Shown here in pieces: positions 55,562-64,000 of a DNA stretch of 64,000 bases (the stretch's first letter is position 1; each line of letters starts with the position of its first letter). The translations under genes and the position numbers were made by a program. The notes under the pieces are model-generated. The model did no database searches and had not been told where the DNA came from. It worked only from the letters and a program-made list of their open reading frames with translations. Source of the stretch: Lepas anatifera (Eukaryota > Arthropoda > Thecostraca > Lepadidae); contig JAOTON010001819.1 in assembly GCA_034440635.1 (NCBI GenBank), positions 2,006,001 through 2,070,000 on the forward strand, given 5' to 3'.

Positions 55562-55628
55562 ATGGCTTCTTGGTTAAACCATAATTTGGCTATTGCTTTA
55601 CTTCTGGCTTTTACTCAAGGCTTGAATG
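55562..55628 (+). CDS. Candidate first coding exon of a host gene (signal peptide)
   Basis: The ATG at 55562 has G at -3 and G at +4. It encodes MASWLNHNLAIALLLAFTQG plus LN and one extra base: a short polar start, a hydrophobic core and a likely signal-peptidase site. A consensus donor, AATG|GTAAGT, follows at 55629, so the exon would be 67 nt with a phase-1 intron. Reading on without splicing ends within about 25 codons. The next kilobases are an inverted-repeat element and a minus-strand retroelement, as expected for a TE-filled first intron; no second exon was found within the window. It may equally be chance. The product would be a secreted or membrane protein of unknown family. Confidence 0.4.
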
Positions 55629-55692
55629 GTAAGTTTTATGGTTGTTTTATGTTTGTAAGGATACATGTATTATTTTGCCCTCAGTCATGTAC

Positions 55693-56641
55693 TTAGTTGG
55701 GTTTAATCACAGTATTAGGTGAGCAATTACTGACAACTAAGACAAGTGTATCACTCGAATGTTTACAGCATCTCCTAAAAAATGTTCAACAACACTTCCG
55801 CCAACCTCCCGTTTCCAAAATATTCACTAATATTGCTTAAGCCCAGTAGTACCTATCACGCCCACCATGACGATGCCAACCACCGCCATAATAACACAGC
55901 AGCAAGATGGTTCAATTAAGATGCCAGATGATATGCCGAAATGAGGTATTTAATCACTCTAAAAACTAGTTCTTCCTGGTTCTTTCGTCCCCAACCGTTT
56001 GCAGAATTAACTAGGTATTGATAAATGAGTATTGTGTGATTTTCACATTAATTGAAAGTGCAAAAAATCAAGGGAACAACAATAATGTGAATTGAGACAG
56101 TATGCGAGCGAAGGGAGCTGACATGAGTCCTGAGGAGGCTGCACACAGCGAAGCCGCGGCGGCCGACAAAGGCAAAACTGCCACTGGCAGGTTAGGCGCG
56201 CCACAGGCCGGCTCACTCAATTGAGACAAGTTTAGGTCAATTTTAGTTATGTTATGTTATACTAATACAAATATTGACTTATTGCATGTGGCGGCTTTGT
56301 TCTGCTCCCTCCGTTCTGTTTTGCTTCTGTTGTGCAACATTGTTAGAATTCCTTGAAGGGTTTCTAGAGGTTTTATCAATTAGTGCCATCTGTCAAATTC
56401 TGAACAACCACAGGTTGTGACGCTGCCTCTACAATTTTAACACATTTCCATCAGTTTGGTGTGTGCAGCACCCTCAGTATTGAGTTGAATACTGGGTGTA
56501 ATATTAGTGATTATTTGGAAATGGTAGGTCGGCGGAAAAAAGGTGTTGAAAATTTTTTAGGGGGTGCTGTGAACATTCGAGTGATACACGTGTCTTAGTT
56601 GTCAGCAATTGCTTACCTAAGACTGTAAATTAACCCTTAGT
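55693..56641. mobile_element. Inverted-repeat element with ~142-bp arms
   Basis: Arms 55693-55834 and 56500-56641 align in reverse complement over almost their whole length with small indels (shared gacaactaagac, gtgtatcactcgaatgtt, cctaaaaaatttcaac). The 665-bp centre contains a GC-rich 40-codon frame (56102-56224, starts MRAKGADMSPEEAAHSEAAA) in AT-rich surroundings. No transposase. The family is unknown. Confidence 0.75.
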
Positions 56642-56936
56642 TGTACTCAGCTATTCATGGGTTGTGTGTTGCTATACCTATACCTATACCTAAATATTAC
56701 AGATTTTGCAAGGCCTTATCGGCCTGTTGACTCTGGTCTTTGACACGCTCTTTCCAGGCTGAGTCTTCTGTCAGTCTTTCTCAGATCGAAGCATCTGAGA
56801 GAAGCGGAGACCCTCGTTGACCGAGTGACCTGCCGAGAAGTGTTCCTAGAGTGTATGTGTGGGCCTATTGAGCTCCTGGGGAGATACATGGTTCTCGAAT
56901 ACCGAGAAGCCCACGCACCTCAGGCCCTCGTGTCAA

Positions 56937-59800
56937 TTAACGGTCTTCGTCGGGGACGTGGAACATCTGCCGGGCCCAGTGATTGTCCAACCGAGACTTG
57001 AACGTATTTAATGAAGGGGCAGCTATCACGTGGGCTGGCAATGCATTCCAGCTGTTCACAATCCGGACCCCGAAGGACGCCCTACGCACGCGCGAGACAG
57101 CATCCGGCTTTGTTAACTTCATAGCACGCCCGCGCGTTCGAGATCGGTCATCAAGATGGAAGAACTGGGTGTAGTTCTGATCGATGGCGCCATGTAAGAG
57201 TTGATAAACTCTTATCATGTCCCCCGGAGTCGACGATGGTAGAGGGAGGGTAGATTGAGTGCACACAGTCTGTCAACATACGAGTGTCGTCTCAGGGATG
57301 GTACCATGCGGGTGGCTCGACGTTGGGCTCTTTCAATAAGCCTCTGATCTGCCCTGTTAAATGGTCCCCAGTCAGAGTTTCCGTATTCGAGCAGTGGGCG
57401 CACCATAGTTTTGTAGAGTAGCGGAAGTGTGAAAGTGTCGATGTTGGCAAAAGACCTCCTCATGATCGCCAGTACTCTGGATGCCTTAGAGGCTGCTGTG
57501 GCTGCCTGGCGTCGAAATTTCATGTCTCTATCCACAAGAACTCCCAGGTCCTTCTCAACCTCGTGTGCCTGGACTTTTCCGCCGTCCATTTCGTAATTGT
57601 GTTCTTGGTTGTTGTTTCCTAAGTGGAGCACGCCGCATTTGCTTAAGTTGAAGGGCATCTGCCTAGTGGAGGACCAATCCAGTGCCCTTTCCAGGTCTGC
57701 CTGGAGGGATGCAACAAGAGTGGAGGAGTCGGCTCTGGCATAGAGCTTGGTGTCGTCTGCAAAGATTTTGATGCCTGAGGTGATGGTGTCCAGCAGGTCG
57801 TTGCTATAGACAAGGAACAACTCGGGGCCCAGCACTGAGCCCTGCGGGACGCCACTGGTAACATGTACCCAGTCAGAAGCTGAAGGGCCAACCACCACCT
57901 GCTGGTGGCGACCCGTGAGAAATGCTCTCAACCAGGCTAGCAGCCTCCCCCTACACCATACCCTTCTAATTTGGTAAGCAGGCGCTCATGCGGGACCGAG
58001 TCGAATGCCTTTTGGAAATCTAGATACACAGTGTCGATGGGGTGGCCTTCCTCAATTTGCCGACTCCAGTCTTCCATGGCTTCCAGGAGTTGCGATTCGC
58101 ACGAACGTTGTGGACGAAACCCATGTTGATGACTGGTCAGAAGGTTATGCGCGGCAAGGTGGTCCAGAAGTGCATCTTTTATCAGAGACTCAAGCAGTTT
58201 GCATGGTATGGCGGTTAGGCTGACAGGCCTGTAGTTCCCTGGGGTCTTGTTTGTCTCCTTTTTTGTATATGGGTGTAATTTTGCCCAGTTTCCAGTCCTG
58301 CGGGATGACTCCTGTATCGAAGGATTTTCTAAAAAGGAGGGCCAATGGTGAACACAGTGACTCAGCACCATCATGGAGCATCCGAGGGTGGATGTGGTCT
58401 GGGCCAGGCGAGCTGGTTGTTTTGAGCAAAATCAGTTTTTTACGGACAGCATCTGCCGATATCAAAATGTCGGCCAGGGGTTGACCCTCATAACGACTAT
58501 CAAACACAGGCACATTCTCCATGTCCTCAACTGTAAAAACGCTGTCAAAGAACTCGTTTAGCAGCTGGGCTTTTCCAAAATCATCTGACTCAAGTCCACC
58601 GTGTCTGTTTTTCAAGTCTCCAATTGCAGTTTTAGTTTTGAATTTCGAACTGGTGTAGCTCCAAAAGGCCTTTGGGTTTGATTTGACTCTGGATGCCAAC
58701 TTGTGTTCATATTCTCTGTGAAGCGTGCGTGTCATCGCCCTTAGTTCATTACGACAGAGTGTGAAGCGAGCAAAGTCAATGACATCACCTGTTTGGTGAT
58801 AGATCCGGGCCAGTTCATTTTTCTTCTGCTTGAGACGCAAGGCAGAGGCTGTCATGTATATATTTTTAACGTTTTTTTCTGAACCTGAATCTGGGGATAC
58901 ACAAGTCTATGATGTGGTTCAAGTGGTCCATTAGAAAGCTGTAAGAGCTTTCCACATCTAAAGTGGCCATGATGGACCAGTTTACATCTCGGACCATCTG
59001 GTTAAAGAGAGAAAAGTCAGCACGATTGAAATTCAGCCTAGGAACCAGCTTTTCACAGTTGACAATGTTGCATAGGATACTAAACTGGATGACTAGATGG
59101 TCACTCTTTCCTATACCTGGAAGGTACTGGATATTCTGTACTAAGTTTTCTTCACTTGAAAAGATCAAGTCCAGGATGCTTGGTTCCTGGCCTATTCTGT
59201 ACCTTGTTGGCTTCAATACATGTTGGAAAAGGAAATGGTCATGCATAGCTTCCAAAAGAAGATGGGAGGGGTGGCTGGCTGCCACCCTAGAAAACTCTCC
59301 ATCCCAATCTATTTGGGGAAAATTAAAGTCGCCAGCAACCAGCAAATGAGATGGAGAATGATTTTTAACTTCACCTAGAACTCTGCTAAACTCTTTCATG
59401 CTCTGGCATCCATCACTAGAGGGGCTTCGGTACACACAACCTATGAGAAGAAAATTCTGTCTGTGAAGTCTGACTTTAAGCTACAAGTGTTCCATGTACT
59501 CAGTACTGCTGAAAGTGACCAGAGAAGACTTTATTGTGGTTTTCACATAGATGGAAATTCCCCACAGACCACTGGCGCCAAGGTCTGACTTCTCAGGATC
59601 AAAGCTGGTAAAAATATTGTAGTTAGGGATGGTGAAAAGGGCAAGAGCCAGAGGAAAACGTTGTGCTTTAGGGATAACCTCAGTAAGCATTATTATATCT
59701 GGATTGACACCAGCAATTGCCATCCGAAGGTCCTCACGTTTATTAGTGAATTGGTCACAGTTTGAGTACCAAACAGTCAGATCTTGAACATTATTGATTG
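56937..59800 (-). pseudogene. ORF2 (endonuclease and reverse transcriptase) of the CR1-like element
   Basis: APE domain first: LTVWYSNCDQFTNKREDLR, NPDIIMLTEV, VYRSPSSDG, AGDFNFPQIDW, GKSDHLVI. Then the RT: NYRPVSLTAIPCKLLESLI, HGFRPQRSCESQL, VYLDFQKAFDSVPHERLL, GVPQGSVLGPELF and the catalytic FADD of IFADDTKLY. The C-terminal part ends in FGVRIVNSWNALPAHVI. Breaks: TAG at 59481-59483; frame changes at T7 58872-58878, G4 58241-58244, C5 57947-57951 and C5 57221-57225 (plus-strand bases). The catalytic motifs are otherwise kept. It is inactive as read. Confidence 0.85.
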
Positions 59801-59862
59801 TGAACTGTCAATTCTGGTGAGGGTGATTTGTGGCATCTGGACTGTTTGGCACGGCACCACTT

Positions 59863-61708
59863 TCAGCTGTCAGCCCTCTTGGGTGTCCAGCTTGGTGGAG
59901 GGCAGTGGGATTTGGGGGGGGTTTCAGCACTCACACTTCCAGGTAACAGCCCCGTTTCAGGTGACACTAGCGTGGGAGGATCCTTGGGTGGTGCGCCAGG
60001 TGCTGGTGGCTCACCTAGAGTCTCCTGAGCGACTGGCGTAGAACTCTGTGAACTGTATGGATCAGTAACGGAGCCGGCCCTGGACTGAGTGTGTGCTGCA
60101 GATGCTGGGATGGTACCAGCATTTGTTCGTGGTGGCGTCATCATACCATCAACTTGGACAATCTTACCACGCTTTATGGTGAGGTTTGTCTCCCCACTTT
60201 GCTTATGCTTCCACAGGTCTTCCCTCAGCTTCTTCTGGTCCTGCCTCTCTTTGTAAGTGAGGTCAGGAGTTATGAAGACTCTCTGCCACTTCTCAGTGTG
60301 TCTAAGCTGGGAGGCCATCCTCAGCACATCGTGCTTGGAATCCTCATTCTCAATTGTCACTATCAGGAGTCTATTTTTACCAGTTACTGGTTTCCCTGCC
60401 CTGAATGAACGAACAGCCTTTACTATAAGGCTGAACGATTCCTTGACCATGGCCACAAACAACCTCATGTCAGCCTGAGATTTCTCTAGTGAGGTAGCTC
60501 CCGCTTGTTCCGGCAGGTTGTGAATAACAAGGTTTCGGGAACGCCTGTTTTTGTCCAAGAAACCGTCAAACACTTTTGACAGAGTTTTAGCATCTTGTCT
60601 TGACACTGGGTCAGGGACTGTACTGATATGAGACATACTGGTCAGTTTTTCTTTCACCTCAGATACCATCTTATGGCATGAGGTTTTCAGTGCCTCAGAG
60701 TAGAGCATTTTCTGTGTATTTCCCTCACAGAGGATCCGCTTGAGCATGTTGGCTTGATCAATGGCCTGGCTCTCTTGCTCTTTCATAGAGCGAGCCACAA
60801 GCGCAGTGTGCTCCCTGAGTGCATGATCAAGCTGGTCAATTTTTCCCCACAGTGTGTTGTTTGTCTCAAAAATGCTCTGTTTTAGGGAAGAAGTACTGTC
60901 TGACTGTGACTCAGAGACTGTGTCATACTCTTGGCCCAAATTTTTGCAGTCTGCAAATGGAACCTGGACAGAGACATCTTTGTATCCAGCAGAGGGCACA
61001 TTTAGTATGTCTGAACCCTCAGTTTGGGTGCCCATATTGGAGCTTGATGGACGCTCATGGGCTCCTCTTAAGGATGCATGGGCTTTGCAGTTTGAGCAGA
61101 TGAACGCAATGACATTGTGTTTTGCAAGTGCGTTGTATGCTGGCTTTGGGACTGACTGGCACAGTGCATGATACCAGTGTTGGCATACATCACACTCAAC
61201 ACCAAGCTGGCCATTTTTTACCAGAAGGCCACACACCTTTTGCCAGGACCCCCTTTGCACTTAGAGAGAGATGCAGTGTCACAATTTTGTGTTCTGGCCA
61301 AGGTCGGTGAGAGCGACGTGTTTGCATCAAGTGGAAGCGAGTTTATAGCTGTGACAACGCTGCCTGTGGGGGTGACGGGACCAATAGGTTTTTCCTCGCT
61401 GGCGGGACTCTTACCAAAGAAAATATCACTGGCCCCCTCCTGTGCAAGTACCAGGCGTAGGCCCCTAACATTCAAATCTCCCGACCTACCTAGTCTAGCA
61501 CTGCTGCTTCCGTCCACACCACCACCAGTATTTGGCAGTGCCGACGGCGACGACGAATCTGCGCCGCCAGTACCGTGCTCTTCAGAGGTTTTTGTGCGCC
61601 AGAAACGTCGCTCCTTCCGTCTGACGGAGTTGTGTTCGAAGATGGTGAATGAGTGCCTCTATCTGTGACTTTTTTCCTCAAAGAGACTGGAGAGTGTTGA
61701 ATTGGCAT
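59863..61708 (-). pseudogene. ORF1 (PHD-finger and coiled-coil protein) of the CR1-like element
   Basis: From the ATG at 61708 the protein opens with a Ser/Thr-rich region (MPIQHSPVSLRKKVTDRG). It changes frame at T5 61589-61593 and again at T4 61238-61241. A PHD-type zinc finger follows (VECDVCQHWYHALC ... FICSNC); its first Cys pair lies across the second frame change. Next come a Ser-rich linker, a Gln/Leu-rich region likely to form a coiled coil, an RRM-like/esterase-less middle (NLVIHNLPE, LLIVTIENEDSKHDVLRMA) and a Pro-rich tail. It presumably binds the element RNA and forms particles. Confidence 0.75.
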
Positions 61709-61740
61709 GATTGACTTTGACTTTGACTTGGGTGTCGTGG

Positions 61741-62289
61741 AATAAACCCAAAAACTTAGTAGGTGCGTGAGTGTCTGAGATTCCTAACGGCAGTGTCTGT
61801 CTTTGACGGTCAGTATCCGTCCTGTGTCCCGTGTGTCAGAGTTCTTCGGAAAAATCGATGATCGTGGTTCTTGATTTGATAACTTCTTCCTAAAGGTACA
61901 ACTTAATTGTGTTTCTAATGGGCCTTAGTTCAATGTTCTTCTTTACTACTGGATAAGAATTTGAAAAAGGGCGCCAAAAACTTGGCGGGAAAAGAACGTT
62001 GGCGGATATCAGCGAGGCCAGGGCAGGAGCTCTCCGGAGAGGTGTTGTCAGGGCGAAGGTCGGAGGACGACTCATGAGGCTAGCTGAGCATGGACAGTCT
62101 GACTTCACTCAACTTTTCTGGGCCATGATGTCCTGCAGCAACACAGGATACCAAAGATGGAAGAGCCTAGAATCGTTGTGAATGAACCACCTGATGAAAA
62201 CTACATAATGGATGTTGTGTGTGGAGGTATTGTCTGGTGTGACAATGGTCTTCTCTTCTCTCATTTCTCAAACCAATGAATCAGATTGA
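61741..62289. other. 5' flank of the CR1-like element and spacer
   Basis: No gene recognised. A GC-richer stretch at 61980-62180 (a 60-codon frame MADISEARAGALRRGVVRAK) has no motif but could be an old exon or retroelement leader. Confidence 0.35.
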
Positions 62290-62319
62290 AAAAAGATGCC
62301 CTTTAGGGGGCATCTTTTT
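62290..62319 (+). other. Perfect 12-bp hairpin
   Basis: AAAAAGATGCCC pairs fully with GGGCATCTTTTT around the 6-nt loop TTTAGG. It is flanked by A and C. It could act as an RNA 3'-end or stability element; no gene was assigned next to it. Confidence 0.6.
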
Positions 62320-62852
62320 CAGGTCTACACTAGTTATTTGTGGTCTTGTGATAACAAACATGTCTTCTCCAACACTTCTTGGCCAGCTCACACCAAACTG
62401 TGGGCGAGTCACGGTTGAGTATTGCAGCTTCAATAAGCCTGATGCTCAGTTGATGAAGGTGTGAAAGATTGGCTTCTTGCTGAGGGAAGAATTTATTGAA
62501 GCCATTTTCCAAAGATGGCACAAGTATTGGCAGTGTGTGGCCCTGACTCACCTCTGGCCTCTCATCTGAATATTCCTCGCTCTCCCATGAGCATCACTGA
62601 CCACACAGATAATGTTTGAGTTTGGTGCTTTTCTGTCACCATGAGTTTGCTCAATCTCCCCAATTCTCTAGTGCTCCTAGGGTGTACTGTTGTGGATGGT
62701 CCTGTTTGCTCTTGCTGTTCAAGGTTATATTACTCTATGATAAGCATATCTTGTCTTTTTAACCCCCAGTGGATAACTGATCAATACCCAAGGTTTAAAC
62801 CTTGCTATTTCAGTGCTGACCAAGATGATTTTGTTCCCCCAATTTATCAAAC
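62320..62852 (+). other. Leader of the next non-LTR element or spacer
   Basis: A 72-codon frame at 62641-62859 ends PRFKPCYFSADQDDFVPPIY, just before the endonuclease ORF and in another frame, so it may be the start of ORF2 displaced by a frameshift. Confidence 0.4.
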
Positions 62853-64000
62853 TTGTTAGATTCATGTAGTTATGAAAGCTGTTCCCAGTTAAATAGCTCA
62901 GGGATAGTCTCTGCTAATTGTTTCATCCTCCATTTGAATATACGCTCTTTACCAAAAAAATTTGATAACCTCCGGCAGTTGATAAATACTTTGAGCCCAA
63001 GGCCACATGTTATTCTTGTAACGGAATTATGGCTTGCTCCAGAAGCTCAAGAATCTTATGCTTTAGAAAACTATGTTTTTGAATATTCATCCCCTCCTGA
63101 ATTCAGGGGCAAGGGTGCTGGTATTTTTATATCAGACAAAATTCCATACAAAAGAAGAACATATATGGAATCTTCATGTCTTCAGCATCAATCAATTTTT
63201 CTGGAAATAAGCAACATTGTCCTATTTCAGCTCATTATAGGGTCCTGCTACAGATCACCGTCCTCCCCCTCGGCAATTTTTCTTGATTATCTTGAAGGAA
63301 CATTAGAAGCAATCTCCAAGGAAAAGAAAACATGTATCTTTGGAGGAGACTTTAACTTAGATCTCCTTCAATTTCAAAATTCTGAACTTATTTCAACTTA
63401 CATTCAATCACTCATCTCTTATGGCTACTTCCCTTGTATTTCTATTCCCACCAGAGCCACCCCATACTCTAAAACTCTTATTGACAATTTCTTCACTAAT
63501 GACATCTCCCTGATTCGGTGATCTTCTGTCTTGACTTCGGACATTAGTGATCACTCTCCAATTACCCTGAAACTTCATTGTAAAATGAAAAATCCAACAG
63601 TCCATCAAGAAAACAATATTTCATTTGACTTCAGGAACATTGAGGCCCTAAAATTTAACACATATCTTCTAAACTAGATGCCATTTTTGCGATTCAGGAT
63701 CCCTCATTGGCGGCTGAGTTTGTCCAATCAACTTTGTCAGAAGAGATAGCTAAACTTTCAATAAAAAAGACAGGTAGAAAACATGTCCCAAAACAGCCCT
63801 GGATTTCTTTTGCTCTCCTTTAATCAATCAATAAGAAGAACGACCTCTATACAAAATACATTCGCTCCCTGAGCCCGGATGATGAAAGAGCCTACAAGGA
63901 CTAGCGTAACATCTTGGTCAGCACCATTCGAGCAGCTAAAAAGGATTATTACCAGAGAAAATTGGAAGAGGTACAGTCCAGCCCTAAAAAACTACATTGT
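62853..64000 (+). pseudogene. Endonuclease part of ORF2 of a jockey/CR1-like element, continues past the window
   Basis: The frame reads CFILHLNIRSLPKKFDNLRQ, PHVILVTELWL, GAGIFISDKI, IIGSCYRSPSSP and IFGGDFNLDLLQ, the order of an APE endonuclease. It ends at TGA 63519-63521, where SDHSPITL of the same domain continues in another frame. After 63521 the text continues to resemble this protein in changing frames up to the window end (63830-64000 has a linker rich in basic residues, as before the RT domain). It could be the same family as the RT at 37016-38702, which lacks exactly this part. Non-functional as read. Confidence 0.75.

Larger units (their letters stand above)
56672..61740 (-). mobile_element. 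CR1-like non-LTR retrotransposon, near full length, decayed
   Basis: Minus strand: ORF1 (61708 to 59863), then ORF2 (about 59800 to 56937), then a 3' end with short tandem TATAGG repeats at 56672-56691. ORF1 with a PHD finger and ORF2 with APE plus RT but no RNase H is the CR1 arrangement, and short 3' repeats are typical of that clade. Six run-length frame changes and one nonsense codon interrupt the ORFs. Confidence 0.8.

Overview
The window is eukaryotic, repeat-dominated DNA, most likely from an arthropod. The support is the set of retroelement families (I/R1-like, CR1/jockey-like, Gypsy, piggyBac, hAT-type) together with a (TTAGG)n/(TCAGG)n tract; both pentamers are known arthropod telomere repeats. 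The exact lineage cannot be read from this sequence. I find no operons, rRNA, tRNA genes or CRISPR arrays. Almost everything is transposable element, much of it nested, and only two short stretches look like possible host exons.

Layout. 1-5.9 kb: the right end of a hAT-like element with internal minisatellite, a 57-bp foldback, a 16-bp array, a ~300-bp tandem repeat, a complete TTAA-flanked element (4088-5442) and a small hAT-like MITE. 5.97-11.5 kb: a long copy of the minisatellite-bearing hAT-like family. 11.6-19.2 kb: a non-LTR retrotransposon with an intact 1,239-aa ORF2 (endonuclease, reverse transcriptase, RNase H) and a frameshifted zinc-knuckle ORF1. 19.3-25.2 kb: degenerate DNA holding two piggyBac transposase remnants in opposite orientations, plus MITEs. 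26.4-34.9 kb: another minisatellite hAT-like copy, split by a young, apparently intact Gypsy LTR retrotransposon (26910-33491) with near-identical LTRs, a TTAT target duplication and a good -1 frameshift signal between gag and pol.

35.5-41.5 kb: three TTAA elements of one family inserted one inside another, the innermost carrying a broken reverse transcriptase copy. 42.17-54.16 kb: a hAT-like element flanked by an 8-bp duplication. It contains a 5'-truncated retrotransposon, a TTAA element, and a second hAT-like element (46680-54132). That second element holds ~1.6 kb of 21-bp satellite and a 964-bp palindrome built around TTAGG/TCAGG repeats. 54.2-56.7 kb: the least repetitive part, with a candidate signal-peptide first exon (55562-55628) and a 142-bp-arm inverted-repeat element. 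56.7-61.7 kb: a full-length but decayed CR1-like element on the minus strand with a PHD-finger ORF1. 62.2-64 kb: the start of another non-LTR element that leaves the window.

How it fits together: the genes are those of selfish elements. The most notable non-gene signals are nested insertions that can be proved from paralogous empty sites, the AGGTCA half-site-rich TTAA family, the telomere-repeat palindrome, and a run-length bias in the frame-breaking indels of three retroelement copies.
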